Shown here: piece after piece, positions 22,522-35,513 of the stretch
Numbering within the stretch: position 1 is the stretch's first letter
Layout of the letters: the number at the start of each line of letters is the position of its first letter
NCBI GenBank assembly: GCA_037952775.1
Contig: JBANAY010000004.1
Span: forward strand, 12,648,001 to 12,712,000
Reading direction: 5' to 3'
Length of the DNA: 64,000 bases
Source: Clonostachys chloroleuca
Taxonomy: Eukaryota > Ascomycota > Sordariomycetes > Hypocreales > Bionectriaceae
Program-made: the position numbers and the translations under genes
The notes under the pieces: model-generated
Database searches by the model: none
Told to the model about the DNA's origin: nothing
Seen by the model: only the letters and a program-made list of their open reading frames with translations

Positions 22522-23852
22522 CTTGGTTTATATGGCGAGGCCGATGTGTAGAGACAGCGGAGGTCGTAGTGGTTATTCTTTGTTTGTTTGGGTAGAGACA
22601 AGGTATGAGTCTCAAATAGTGGGAGACAGATCCGGACTGACTATGGAATGTGTCTTTGAGTTATCCCGCACTTGTGAATGGGAGCTGGGATTATAAAGAA
22701 AGCCAAGGTTCCGGCTAAATAATGGCGTTGTGTAGGTGAGAGCCAAGGCCGATCGATCTATGGGGTGACGTATACGATTCTCGGAAGAAATGCCACGCAG
22801 GATTTAGACGAAGAAGGCTGATTGAAGATGGAAGAAACGAGGCAAAAGAAACGTAGCCTGTTATTTATCCCAAGAGGCCTTCGCGCGGGCGCAAGAAAGC
22901 AGACCATCTTGGCCGTCGTGCTTCTTCAAAGACCCCTCCATTGTGGTTGAATAAAATCCGCCAGCGACAAAAATAGAGCAGCAGGTGTTCCTTCTATTGT
23001 CATGGCCTTGTGAATGGAGCCCGCAAGCTGGGCGGCCGGAAGCCTGTGAAAAACACCCACCACAGCAGCGACGCAGGCCTTGAGCCAATCAAGTACGTCA
23101 TTTGGCCGGAGCACAGCGCGCATGGCAGTTTCACTTCGGCCGGGGCCACCGACAGGGGACACGCAGAGCTGCAAGACACCTAAACCACCCCACTAGCTAC
23201 TAACTGCCTCGGCCCCTCCAATGCTCTGGTGTTGGCTGCATGTGCGCTGCAAGCCGTCATCCATCTACTGGAGCAGCTTCCAAAATACAATTGGATGTTA
23301 CGACCTAGTGGGGCCGCCTTTTAGCCTGGCTGTGAGATCAATCCATCTTGGCAATCACAAGTCCAAAACCTGCAGCACCGAAGTTGCATATGCTAATTAC
23401 ATGAATTCATGCCAGTTACACTGCGAGACGCCCACGACGGTTAGTTAGCCGCTTCTGCTACAAGCTAACCGCCTGGCCTGAGGCTAGGTAACAAGTCGGT
23501 GGATAGCCGATATGCCCCATTGTCGGCGGATCCTCATTGTCGTCATTATGAGAATGCCGATGTGAATTTACGTAAACAAGCCTGGGCATCACCCAAAACA
23601 CCAAAGACTCTGCTTTGATGTGGGAAATATGAGCAAACCGTGGGTTTTGCCAAGCTGGACGCGTCAACGGCACTACTGTAGACGCAATGAAGGTCAATAA
23701 AGACCACCATCGACCATGGTCTAATCACGCAGTCATCTCAAGGCAGCTTGAGGTAAGATCTTAGGAATTTTTACCATAGTTCCTCTCTGGCCGTAAACCC
23801 AAACGGATCGCGAGTTGGTCTGGATCTTCAGTTCACTTGTTATCCATCCATC
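22522..23852. other. Divergent intergenic region
   Basis: About 1.3 kb between the secreted-protein gene (minus) and the GATase-like gene (plus), so both promoters lie here. No additional coding region or repeat was recognised. Confidence 0.45.
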
Positions 23853-24784
23853 ATGTCGAGGCACGACAAACCCGAAATTGATGCGCCCGTGGTCCGTGTC
23901 ATGGTCCTGGAGACCGACATGCCACACCCCGACACTCAGGCCGAAAAGGGTTCATTTGGGGATATCCTTCACCACCACTTCACGGAAGCGGGCAAAGAGC
24001 ACCATCCGCCACTGGGTGTTGAGACCGACCAAGTCTTTGTCGTCACCGAGCAAGGCGGCCGACTGCCAACGTGTGATGAGTTTGATGGCTTTGACGGGCT
24101 CTTAATCACGGGCAGCATGTATGATGCCCACGGAAACAACCAATGGATTCTTGACTTGCTCGAGCTACTACGAGGTGAGTGTGGAGGCAAAAGAGACTCA
24201 CCGTCTGCTTCCGAACTGCTACTAAGCTATGCTGCCGCTTAGAACTTTGGTTGAAGAAGGATAGCTTCTACTTCACTGGGGTCTGCTTTGGCCACCAGCT
24301 CCTCTCGCGCCTCTTGGGGGCCAAGGTCGCCCCATCGCCCAAGGGTGACTGGGAACTAGGCCATAGTGCCATCACACTCACATCTACGGGCCAGCGACTC
24401 TTCCGCACCAAGGACAACATGGTCTACTTGCACCAGATGCATCAGGACCAAGTCGTAGCACCGCCCAGCTCTGAAACGGCCGGTGGGCTGCTCGCGCCAG
24501 GCACCAAGGTCGAATGCTGGGGGCGCAGCGAGCATACCGCGGTGCAGGGGCTATTCATCAAGAAGAGGCTCTTAACGACCCAGGCTCATCTTGCTTTCGA
24601 CGAGGACATGGTCAAGCGACAAATCGAGATGCGAGAGGAAGCCGGGTCGTTGACAGATCGTCAGCATGCGGAGCAGGCCAAGGAGACGGCGGATTTAGAG
24701 CATGACGGCAGAGAGGTGGCTAAGGCGATACTGCGCCTGTTCTCGTACGACGACGATGGTTGGGGAGAAATCGACGGCATATAG
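23853..24784 (+). CDS. Class I glutamine amidotransferase-like protein
   Basis: Stand-alone GATase1-fold protein. Exons 23853-24174 and 24243-24784 flank a 68 bp intron (GTGAGT...TTAG) and give 287 residues. FDGLLITGSMYDA is the oxyanion-side motif. GVCFGHQLLSRLLGA is the nucleophile elbow with its Cys. ELGHSAITLT and YLHQMHQDQV are family segments. Where the family normally has GHPEF, this protein has TTQAHLAFDEDM: the His is kept but the Glu is replaced, so the Cys-His-Glu triad is incomplete. Fungal proteins of this type are often annotated as copper- or iron-regulated GATases or peptidase C26. The substrate is unknown. Confidence 0.88.
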
Positions 24785-25709
24785 AGTAGAAATGCGGTTG
24801 GTTCTGCAAGGAATCGAGGACGCGACGGTTGTTGGAGGAAGAACTTTGGGTGGTGTGGCTTACCGGTCAAGCACCCAAGGTGACATTGAATTTTAGGTGC
24901 TCAAGCATAGAGAGTAATGCTTGCTCGAGGGATTGTCCAATTATCGGGGGCCAATCTAAATGCCCCATGGAAAATCCATTGACCATTATTAATTTATATC
25001 GTTTTATGTTGCCGAATTATTTGAATCTCCATAGAAAATGACCTGCTGATAAACGTCCTTCAATCTGCCTAATTTCTTTTGTCAACCCTCTGTCTGTCTC
25101 AGCCCGCGTTACACCACCACTACCAATGTCCCATGATGTGCATAAAACCTACATGCAGTCAGTCCTAGAGGATGACGGTCCGAAGTGCCAATGCGACTCT
25201 TCACTATTTTTACAGCTTCTTCAATACGAATGGATATTTGGACCAACCTTTCATCCATAAAATCGGGCTTAATCAAATGTTGAGGCATCCTCAGTGATAC
25301 TCCACTGTAGTGCACCAAATGGATAGTGAGTCAGATGCCTGCAAATTCCCATGTCATCCTGAGTCGGTATCAGCCTTCTTCCGTGACCTCATCACCGGAT
25401 ACAACGAATTAAGCCTCAATAAAATACCAATTGCAATAGAGGTTTGTAGATAATCCCCGTCAGCGTACATCTCCCGCTGCTTGCCATCTCCTTCCTGTCT
25501 GTAGCCTAGGCTATCCCCCGACCGATGGTGACACTCTAAGCGCATGTTACTCATTACATCCCCACGATTGCCGATTGCGCCATCCTCCAGAACCACCACC
25601 AGCCTCCCAGTGCTCCTCCTCATCCTCCTCTCCACACGCATTCCTGCCAGCATCTGCCTACTACCCAACTCCTGGACCGATATAGAACGACAGCTGGAGT
25701 CCGCCCACA
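24785..25709. other. Intergenic, permease promoter
   Basis: About 920 bp. No gene is seen. Pyrimidine-rich segments at 25,550-25,690 precede the permease start. Confidence 0.45.
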
Positions 25710-27469
25710 ATGGCCTCAGAGCAGCCTCCAGCGGAAGACGTACGCCAGCCCTTGCTCGGCGCCAGGGATGATGGCGAACAAGCCGAACCGGTGAACCAGC
25801 GACGGACATTCGCACCCTCCCTGGGCGCAGCAGCGGCCTTTGGCATCCTCGTCAGCATCGTCATCGGCAGTGGGGTCTTCACCTCTCCCGGTGCCATTGA
25901 CACCAATGTCCCTTCACCTGGCATGGCCCTCGTCATGTGGCTCGTAGGCGGGATCCTAGCTTGGTCCGGCGCGAGTACGCTGGCAGAGCTCGGTACAGCA
26001 ATTCCCGGAGAGGGTATGCAATTTCCAATTCGATCCTTTTTCTCACTCTAGATAATGTAAACAGCTATGCTAACACGCCTTGCGCGGTACTGTAGGCGGC
26101 GTCCAGCCTTATCTGCGGTACATCTTTGGGGACATATTCGGCTTCTTGGCGGCCTGGACCTGGATATTGACCGTGATGCCCGCCACGCTCGCCATCCTGA
26201 GCATCGTATTCGTAGAGAGCATATACTCGGCTCTGGGCACCACCGACCAGGCCGGCACGCTGCTCCACAAGCTCCTCGCCATCCTCGTCCTGCTCGTTGT
26301 GAGCCTGGCCAACTGCATCAGCACCAAGACCAGCACCCGGCTCAGCGGCTTCTTCCTGGGAACCAAGTTCTCCAGCATCATCTTGATCGTGGCGGCTGGT
26401 CTGGCCGTGATTGTCCTCCAAGTTGCTCGCCCAGAGCGGGAGGACATTGGTGGCCGAGACTGGTACACCAAGCCCTGGTTTGGCAGCCGTCAGACCCTCA
26501 ATCCAGACGGAAGCACTACGGACTGGGATCAGCTCAGTTCTTGGGAGCTGCTGGGTCACTTCTCGGCCGCAGTTTACGGTGCTCTTTGGGCATACTCGGG
26601 CTGGGACAAGGTCTGCCTACTCAGTCAATCGTTCCCTGTGCGGCATGCTAATGTTATGGCAATAGGCAATTTACATATCCTCTGAGCTCAAGAACCCAGG
26701 AAAGCAGCTTCCTCTCACGATTAACACGGCAATTCCCACCATCTTCCTCTGCTTCATCGTTTCCAATGCTGCATACTACATCCTCCTACCATGGGATACT
26801 GTCTCCACCAGTGACAGCGTTGCTGTTGTACGTTTCTACTCATTACTTCCCATGAAAGACTTTCTAGAGCTTGCCGCTAATTTCTTCACAGACCGCCATC
26901 AGCCGCCTCCTGGGCGTCAAGTTCGGCATCATCGCCGCCGCGTTGATCTGCCTCGTCATCGCCGGCTCCATCCTGGGCAACTCCCTGGTCGTGGGCCGCA
27001 TGATCGTCTCGGCGGCCAACAAGGGCTGGTTCCCGCGATTCTTCGCCATTGTCGGCCGCATCGGCTTCCGCGAGAAGCCCGAAGACTCCGACGACTCCCA
27101 GGACCCGTCCGGATACGACGCCCCCATCAACGCCGTCTTGCTTTCCGTCGTCGTGTCCGCCGTGTACATTGCGGTTGGCAACTTCCGCGACCTCGTCACT
27201 TTCAACGGTCTTGGCGAGTATGCCTTTTTCTTCCTCGCCGTGGTCGGCGCCATCGTCCTGCGGTACCGGGAACCTGGTCTTGAGCGTCCTTATAAGCCCT
27301 TCATTGCCATTCCCTTCATCTTTGCCATTGTGAGCGGGTTCGTGGTGGTCAGGGGGCTTCGTTTGCGCCCGTCCAGGCTTTGATTCTGGTTGTGGTTTGG
27401 CTCATCGGCGCGGTTGTTTACTGGTTTGGTGTGCGGTGGTCCCAGACCCGTTCTCTAGCTCAGGCATAG
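25710..27469 (+). CDS. APC-superfamily amino-acid permease (LAT/methionine-permease-like; 1-base frameshift)
   Basis: Membrane amino-acid transporter with about 12 helices. Exons are 25710-26013, 26096-26610, 26666-26827 and 26892-27469. The first helix carries the substrate motif VIGSGVFTSPG. WLVGGILAWSGASTLAELG, GVQPYLRYIFG, YSGWDK/AIYISSELKNPGK and FNGLGEYAFFF match the L-type amino-acid transporter/Mup1 group. The frame is lost in the five-G run at 27352-27356. With one more base the protein continues through a last helix (LILVVVWLIGAVVYW) to a stop at 27467, about 519 residues; as given it would end at 27383, losing that helix. An indel in a homopolymer is the simplest explanation. Confidence 0.87.
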
Positions 27470-29041
27470 GGCGTTGTTGGGCTGGCTATCTTATGGTATT
27501 TTTGGTTGAGATATGAAGTTGAAACCCAGATGTAACCAAATCCAGGGTCTCCCATGCATAGCGTCATGCTTCAATAGACCTAGACTATGTGAGCCATTTC
27601 TCCTGTTCTTGAGTTGTCTTCTAGGAAGGTATTTTGTACGTACTATAAACTCGTGAGCAAGTATAGTAATCAATTCATGGACCCCTTTAACTGTAAGCTC
27701 CCTTGTGCTATGCAACTTCATGAGATCGAGCACCAGCTTCAACAAAACCACACCAAAACGGGAGAGAACACAAATAATACATGCCAACTCTCGTCTCATC
27801 AGCCACAAGCCTGCAGGTAGCCTCTCATCCGTTTGTTTTTAGTCTGATCCCCTCACCCTCACCTCCTACGTCTGCCCAACATCTGATCCATTGTGCCACA
27901 ACATATTGATATCACAACACCCGTCAGCTAATCCAGGGTCTTTTTGCCACTCCCTCTCCTCACGCCCCTCCTCAAACTCACTTCCTGCATCCAGCCAATG
28001 TGAGAGGCTGAGTGTCACAACATATCATATAATACCAGCCATCAGCCACGTGGGCGACCTCTGCCCTACCACCTCTCCCAACGGCGCCGTTCCACAACAC
28101 CGGTCCCTTACATCCCCAAGACCGGCGAAACGCCACGGACACCGGGTGGGTCACCGACAAGACAGCTTCCCTCGCCAAGAACCTCTCTCGTCCCCACCGC
28201 CTCGGACACGGGGACCCTCATCCTCCCGCTCGGGGGTCCGTACTGGGCTCGCGCGGCGCCGAACCGCCTCCATCTCCTGATCGTCACCTCTGGCGGACTA
28301 GGAGTCTCCTAACGACACCCCTTTTTTGGGGCGGGTGGTACCCGGAGAGGAACGAATCCCCCGTTGGTGACGGGAGCTACTCGAGCAACGTCCGCACGAT
28401 CAGAGCTGTGGCAAACTGCTTATCTGCTCAAGATCAACGTCGGGCCGCATCTCGAGCTGGGGCATGTAGATTAAGGTATGCATCACTAGTTACAAGGGCA
28501 CACATCTTCAACTACTAGAAGGGAATCTGTGGGACGAGGTCATGTAAGTGGCGATATTGGTGCTTACTGCGAGATACTGGGCGTTCACGATGTGAGAGAG
28601 TAGTTTTGATCATTTGATTTTGATTTGTATTTTTTTGTGCAGCTCATTTCCTTCTTTTTAAGTACATAGAAACAAATGTCCTTGTCGTTCGTCATTTCCT
28701 TTTTAAGTTCAATGCGACGTTATATCCTGGATCATTCCGGGCCCGTTCACTTGGCAGTGCTGGAGTACAAACTCCGAAGAAAAAAATTGAGACATTATAA
28801 AATGTATGTAGGCAGAAAGTTTCCCTGTTAGGGAAATCATAAAACAGAAGACTGTTCGTTCAGGCTTAAACCAAATGCTAATTCCAGAACGCTTGTTTGG
28901 GTATATGTGTGTATGCAAAAACCACGTGCGCTAAGCTTTCCAACGGCTCGCATTTCGTCATTTCAGAGTTCTTCTCTGCATCATGGCCGTATTCCTTCAT
29001 TGGAATTATTATCATGTTTTAAATGCAAGTGTCGTGAGAAA
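27470..29041. other. Intergenic between convergent genes
   Basis: About 1.57 kb between the 3' ends of the permease (plus) and arrestin (minus) genes. A GC-rich patch at 28,060-28,420 holds open frames without recognisable domains. The rest is AT-rich. No tRNA or 5S gene was recognised. Confidence 0.4.
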
Positions 29042-30459
29042 TCAGTCTGATGTTGAGGGTCTCCGCGTAGGGGGCTGGCTACCCCGCTGCGCATCGAGCA
29101 GCTCGAGCTCGTCGTACTCGATCAAGTGTTCGGTAAACTCGTATCCAGGCGGGCTGGCGGGAACATCAGTGTAGACAGGCGGGGCTTCGTTGTCCCAGCT
29201 GATGCCAAGGCCTGGGTGGTCCGACATGATGATATCGTAGTGCATGCGGAGGATGCGGCCGGTTCCGGTCTGGGCCGCCATGTGTGGCTTGCCCTCCGGT
29301 GCGTATTCCTTGGAGACAACGAGCTCGAGGAGTAGCGAGTGGGTGACCTCGGTGCCGTCGCGGTACTTTCCGCTGCAGGCGTACTTGAGATCTCCCTTGG
29401 AACGGCGCTGGGTGACTTGATAGTCGAACTCCATGTCGACCGTTCCGTCAACGCCGCTGTAGTCTGACTTCCAGCCGTCGTGGAGGTGCTTCTCGCCCAA
29501 CACGCGCATCTCTGTTCGAGCGGCACCCTTGGAAGCCTCGTCTTCGCCACCGACGCGGTGCTTGTCACAGGCGGGAGAGACGGTCTTGACGGTCTCCTCG
29601 AGCTTCCAGGTGACTTTCCTGAGCTTCCAGAGGTTCAGGGTCTTTGTCTGCTCGTTGAGGTCCATGAGACCATCGAGTTTGAGTTCGACTGTGTTCTTGC
29701 CGGTAGATGGATGGACAGTAGTAGAGTAGTGGGCACTGCTCTTGATGTTGGTGGGGGGAAGAGGCGGACCGAGTGGTGAGGAATCTCAGACTCAACCATG
29801 GCACGCTTGACGTGCAGTGGGCGCTCAAACTTGACAGTTGTGGGGTGCTGGGAGCTGGATGTGCGGTTCAGCTTGGCCTCTGCCTTGAACTCATAGGCGA
29901 TGATGGTTGTTGAGGTGTTCATGCTGGCGGGCAAGTGGCCCTCGAGCAGGACTGAGAAGGGGAAGTAGTGGGTGCCACGCTTCAGGGTCATTGGGTGGGC
30001 GAGGAAGTTCCAGGCCTTGAGCTCAGTGAACTGGTTCTGGCAGTCGTAGCAGTGGTTCTGGAACGGTCGCTTGTGGGTGGTATGCATCTTCAGAGTAGCA
30101 GTAAAGGTCTCGACATCTACCACGTCGTCTTTGACCTCGAGTTGCATCTGGCCGGAAAACAGGGCTCCGGTGCTCTCTTCTGGGTTTCCGTGGAGGACGA
30201 TGGGAGGGCTCTCCACATCGTAACTTAGGGCGACGGCCGAGTTGTGCTCCTTCTTGCCAAAGTGAAGGGAAAGGCGGTGGGCCTTGAGCGCCTCGGCGAG
30301 ATCTGGCATTCTGATGGCACCGACAGCGTGCGAGTGGTGGTTGTCTTCGTGGTCAGACATATCGGGGCTGGGCGATGACCTCCGGCTGGTTGCTACCTTT
30401 TTGATCTGGCCAATGTTCCCAGAGGAAGTCCTGAGGAAGTTTGTGACTCTGTGAGGCAT
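29042..30459 (-). CDS. LDB19/Art1-type arrestin-domain protein (1-base frameshift)
   Basis: Probable alpha-arrestin adaptor that recruits a Rsp5-type ubiquitin ligase to plasma-membrane transporters. The start MPHRVTNFLRTSSG is at 30459. The N-terminal arrestin fold includes ALSYDVESPPIVLHG, FSGQMQLEVKDDVVDVE, HYFPFSVLLEGHLPASM and IIAYEFKAEAKLNR. The C-terminal half includes VTWKLEETVK, VDMEFDYQV and LLLELVVSKEYAPEG, and the protein ends with a basic tail. The frame is broken in the six-G run (plus strand) at 29753-29758; one more base joins both halves into 472 residues. In yeast Art1 controls amino-acid permeases, so a link to the permease nearby is possible but unproven. Confidence 0.87.
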
Positions 30460-33060
30460 TGTGGGTGGTTGCTGTGAGAGTGTGTGTAAGAGGAGGGTGG
30501 TTGTATTTGAAGAGGGGCAATTGCGAAGACGAATCACCCGATTTAAATGCCAATGACAGTCCTAGAGAGAGGCAGAAGACCGAGCCGAGTCCCTTGGCTG
30601 TCTGTGTCGTATGTGGCGGCGCGGGGTAGGATCCGGGGAAGGGTGACAATTAAATAATAATGTTCAAAGGATCCGACCCTGTCGCATGCGGCAGGAGTAT
30701 GAGTAGCTGGGAAAAAAAAAGCAAAAAATGCTAAATCACCTCCGACCAGCGGCGTGTGTGATAGAACAATTATTAATGGGTGGCCCTTCGCTCCCTGTGA
30801 CCGAATGTAGGCGAAGGAGTGAGGGCGCTCGCGTGCCGAGGAGAATAAGCAAGTCTGGCTAGCGAGGTGCAGAGCGTCTAGGAGAGCGCTCAGATGATGC
30901 CGAAGCCGGGGGATCGTCACCAGACTATGTTCGGCGCGGTGATGGATGGATGGATGGTATTGGCTGCGGAAGGCCTTTTCCCTCTAGTTCTTATTGCCGG
31001 TGTCTTTGAAATCAGACGGCAGTGACGTCGACTGCTGCTTGCGGGCGGCGAGACACAGCAGGCAGTTGAGCAGGGTCAAGGTAGGTGGTTTCTTTTGTTC
31101 GAGTCTTGTTCTCGTATAATAGAATGGTATAGAAGGTGCAATGGAAGGCTTATAGTCTTCGGGCAGGGCTTGCAATGCTTGCTTGGGTCGGGGTATGCAG
31201 ATCCGGGGTCGTCAGAACAAACCTGGGTTTCTGATGATGGACACAGTGAATTGGTGAATCTTACAGATCTCGGAGAAGCCTCTATCTCGTCCAGGAGCGG
31301 GAAACTTATATACGGAAGCTAACTTTTTCCCTGGTTTCGCCATCATGTCGCCATGGACAATCTATGTGTCATAAACCAGCTCGGCTCAGAAGTGACTGTA
31401 CCAGGGCCCCAGTCCCCTGCATTGCTTAATGGCCAGTGGAGCACCCGCACCCCCTCAGAAGGCCTATAGGGTGTGCTCGAGGCGTGAACGTGCCCTGGAC
31501 GCACTAGGCAAGTTTTTCCTAATTTTCCTCATCCACTGCGAGTCGTCCAGATGTTGCAGGTACCCGGCCGCGTCCCGGGCCCAGAAGTCTCTGCTTCAGT
31601 CAGTCCAGAGAACCTCCCAGCAGCAGAGGCGTGCAAGCGCGGGCGGCTGGCGGCACGACGCTCGCTTCTCCGAGGCCATTGGATTGGCACGGCCACAGGC
31701 TGCCCAAGTACCACCACATGTACCGCAGACGCCTCACTTGCCGCATCTGCCTTGCACTGCATGCAAGCGTGCGTTGTGCCATCATATCAGGGGACAAACT
31801 TTGGAAAATTACAGGTTTGGATCATGTGAACCTTGATGTTAATGCATAACCGGTTAGGGGTCAATCCTGTATGCTTTCAACCACAGCCAAGCACCATACA
31901 CACACAAGCCTCTGCGCAAGTGGCCTGCTCTGGAATGAGACACCAGGCACGGCATACAGCCTAATACACCGTGGCCGTCGCAGGAGAGAGCAATTGGCGG
32001 TTGCGCTGCCGGCCGCGAGAAGAAACACGGGACAGGTCCGGTGCCTGGCCCAGTGGGCGCTTGTTCTTCGTACACCCACCCCCCTCAACAAGTTGCCTAA
32101 AAATGGACAGATGAGATGGGGTGCTGGAAACATGGTCTGTTACGGAAAGCAGAGTGAGCAGGCCAGTCAAGAGCCGAGTCACGGTGAATGGCCCTTCCAA
32201 ACCTGGTAAGTGGATGGCACCATCACTCTGTCGGTTGGTTGGTCCCATGACATTCGCATCCATCCAAATCTCACCCAGCGACTCACGCACGCCTTACCGC
32301 ACCTTGATGACCGAGTCCGGCGCAGGTTTGCCCAGCTCTGCTGCTAACCAGCTAGGCTTGATATAATCACGGCCCGGCGAGGGCTACGACAATTTGCTCA
32401 GGCTGAAAGATGCGTACTCCGTGCAATTGAGAACATATCACTCACCCGCCAGCGTCGCTTGACATCCTAGCTCTGTGGAGAGGCTCGAAACATCTCAATG
32501 TACGGTGTAGGTCCGCCTTACCTTGAAATAACGTAAGAAATAGGCAGTACACCGTGCCATCTCCGATCGTGACCGATAGAAGCCGGCGACGATCCACCGG
32601 GCGCACCCGCAATGAGCGGCGGTGCGCAAACCTGATGCCGCAATTGCATCCCGACATGTCGACAAAGATGTCGAGAAAGCGCTTGGACATTGCGCTTGAG
32701 CAGAGCCTCTCCTGTGGCCAATCACGGCAAGAGTCACGCCCAATGGCTTGGCTGGACCCTGAGAGGAGCATCACGACGAGCTACCAACACCATCCCGCCA
32801 TCGATCATGGCATCCAGCCCATCTATTGATTATTCCCGCCATGGCTGGTTGCCAGGCATCAGGTTCCACAGCCATTAAAGACTGGTCACAGCTGCATCCA
32901 GAATTTTCCGCCCCGGTGTTTTCCAGGTGGGCCACATCCTGCCCATTCCGATCTGAGAGCGAAACAAGAGAAAATTTAAGCAAGACATGCACCCCGATGG
33001 CCGCCGCACATCATATCAGCTCATAATACAGCACCTCCATTGCCCATTCCTACATGGGCC

Positions 33061-33660
33061 CGCCTCCTAATTGGTCAGCGAGGAGCCCCTCCTCCCAGCC
33101 TTGTCGTCGCTCTGGCTTGCCCGCTCCCGTTAAGAGCTCTCTTAGATTCTTCCAGTCTCATGGTCAAGAAAATTTTCTCTGGGTCTTCCTCACCCCCTCC
33201 CCCTGCTTCTCGAATCGACGAATCTCAGTAGCGAACAGCGCACACCCCCTCCCTCTTTGGAACATCTGCCTTCACTCCTCCTTACCAAGTTGACAGCCCA
33301 CGTGTGTGTGCCCGGTTTGTGTCATCTCTCATCTCATCTCTCTTCTCTCCCATAGCCCTGGTGTAAGACTCCAATGTAACGGTAAGTGGTGTGAATACAT
33401 ATGCACGTATGATCTATGCCAACAATTGTGAATAACCTGCTACGTGATTGTGGTTCATCAAGGTCGCGTCGCGCTCATGATCAGGAGAAAATCATTCAAT
33501 TGACCATAAAAGATCAAGCTCACCACCAGACTTTTTTTTATCAATCTCTCCACCCAAGACGGTGGCCATTAGTAGAGTCCACGGGTTGGATCTTCTTACG
33601 GAAGAAACAGCCCCCTACTAACCACTCTCAGCAGGCGACACCCAGAGACTGGGTCCGCAT
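33061..33660 (+). promoter_or_regulatory. Promoter-like segment with possible noncoding spliced leader
   Basis: A CCAAT box (as ATTGG, 33070-33074) is followed by long CT-rich tracts (33,180-33,350), the usual look of an active fungal promoter and 5' UTR. A strong donor GTAAGT at 33382 pairs with a branch site ACTAAC at 33617-33622 and a CAGCAG acceptor ending at 33631 or 33634. The first ATGs on either side of the intron are followed within a few codons by stops (ATG TAA; ATG AAT CAG ATG TAA). This could be a noncoding transcript or the leader of a lost gene. Confidence 0.3.
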
Positions 33661-35470
33661 GAATCAGATGTAACAACACGTTCAGGAGCAAGAGGCTATT
33701 GAAGCATTTCACGATAGTTCAGAAGGCGCAGGATTGACTTGGCCTGCACCTCGCGGGTCCACGTCTGCCACAAGACCCTGGCATGGACTCTAATGATTCG
33801 TCAAGGGTGTAGGGCTTTCCTAAGGCACAATTCCCGACGTGCTTATTCTCGCCTGTTTCCGAGGAGCTAGGAAATTATAGCGGAGCGGCTCAAGTAGCTA
33901 CGGACCTAGGAGCCGGCTTTGGACGTAACAGATTGCCAAGCCGACAACTGGCGAGCCGAACGAGCATCTCGAATCGAGTGTCGCCGTGGCCCCATGAGTC
34001 AGAGGAGAGCAAAAGGACTCGAGCACTAACGATTCGTGTTGTTTTGGAATGTTCCATTGCTTGGGGGTCGTCAGCTTCCACCGGGGCGAGATCGAGTGTG
34101 GAAAGGGGAATCTATGCCAATATCAGGCGATATATCGGGAATGACCGACAAGCGACAGGCAAGCCAAATCGAGATTGATCACCCCAGTTTGAAGTTCGGC
34201 GACGGTAGGTAATAGCATGACAGTAAGCCTGTTGTGCTGCTGTGACACAAAGCCCAGCACCCAAATACAGAGTACTATGTACACCGAACCAGAGCACACT
34301 CGTCTGCCGATGCCGGAGCCCGCAGCTCAGGTCTGCCTTGAAACATCCCTTGTTCACTGCTCACCAGCCTACTGATCCTCCCCGCTCGGATGGGCAATTC
34401 TTAGCGGGAACCCCATGGGAACCAAGCGAAGGTCTGGGGAGCTCTCATTTCTCACGAACTTGACCGAAATCAGTAGTTCACCGCGGCTGTACCACAACGT
34501 CCCATCACATGAAACCCATGGGATTCAATGTTGTCTCAATCGCAAGTGCCGGATCCCCCTCCTAACCCAGATACGCCTATTCTCGCCTACACGCCCATAT
34601 TAGGCAAGTTTACCAACCTCCAGGCGGTCTTCTTCAAAGGAGCGACGACTCCGCGCCCGTACTTGTCCGTCCCAGATCCGGTCATGTGACAAACTGGCCT
34701 GAGGGTTGCGTATTACCCACCCACCACCCCGTGTTGAATGAAGATCATGGTTCGATTTTCTGGCCATCCGTCATCGGACCCCCGATCCCTCACAATGGCG
34801 GACGCCGACCGCCGACGAAAGTGGGCATTTACACGCCGGGAGAATGGGAGGGCTCGGAGCAATGGCTAGTTACCAGGAGAGGAGATTGGGAGGGGAGAAC
34901 TCAGCCTAAGGCCATCCTTCCCGCAAACTCCTTTCGTTCTGAGCTTAGCTAGTTGCCTACTGGGGTGGGCGGATGAACGGTGGGAGTAGGCAGTTCGGTT
35001 CGCTCAACGGCTCGAAATTACTGTGATACGAGAGTCCCAAGCCGAGTTCATGGGCTCGGCTTCGGTGTGGTGCAGACTCGGCTTCGGAGTGTGCACCCGG
35101 CTTGAACCAAAATCAAACCGGATCTTCACAGCGGATCTCTTGACGTTTAATTCGAAGTGTGCCTGTCCTTGCACATCGCTCGATTCATGTCAGATCGTGA
35201 CTGCTACCGGCCACCGGAGTATTCTGTCATTTCTTCGACGAGGCTTCCATGAATGTTCCATATACTTAGTCAGAGGATCCATAACCACCCGAAGCAAACC
35301 GTGGCTTTCCCGATCCATGAGGTTAAATTTTCGTATTGTGGCGTGCGCGCCCTTGTACATTTGGAGGGAGCCGCCGGTGGAGTCAGTCAGAGCAGGTGGA
35401 GGTGAAAATTTACTGATGGCGCGTGAAGGCCCGCATTAAACACCAGTGTAGCGCCTTTACGGGGGGCCTG

Positions 35471-35475
<5 letters not shown>

Positions 35476-35511
<36 letters not shown>
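35476..35511. repeat. Homopolymer T36
   Basis: Thirty-six consecutive T, flanked by GTCAGG and GCACTGG. Without a neighbouring retroposed gene it is taken as a simple repeat. The exact length is probably uncertain in the assembly. Confidence 0.9.

Positions 35512-35513
<2 letters not shown>

Noticed and set aside
28060..28420. GC-rich patch with open frames, considered as an exon or tRNA
   Set aside because: No conserved motif, A/B box or splice structure could be supported.
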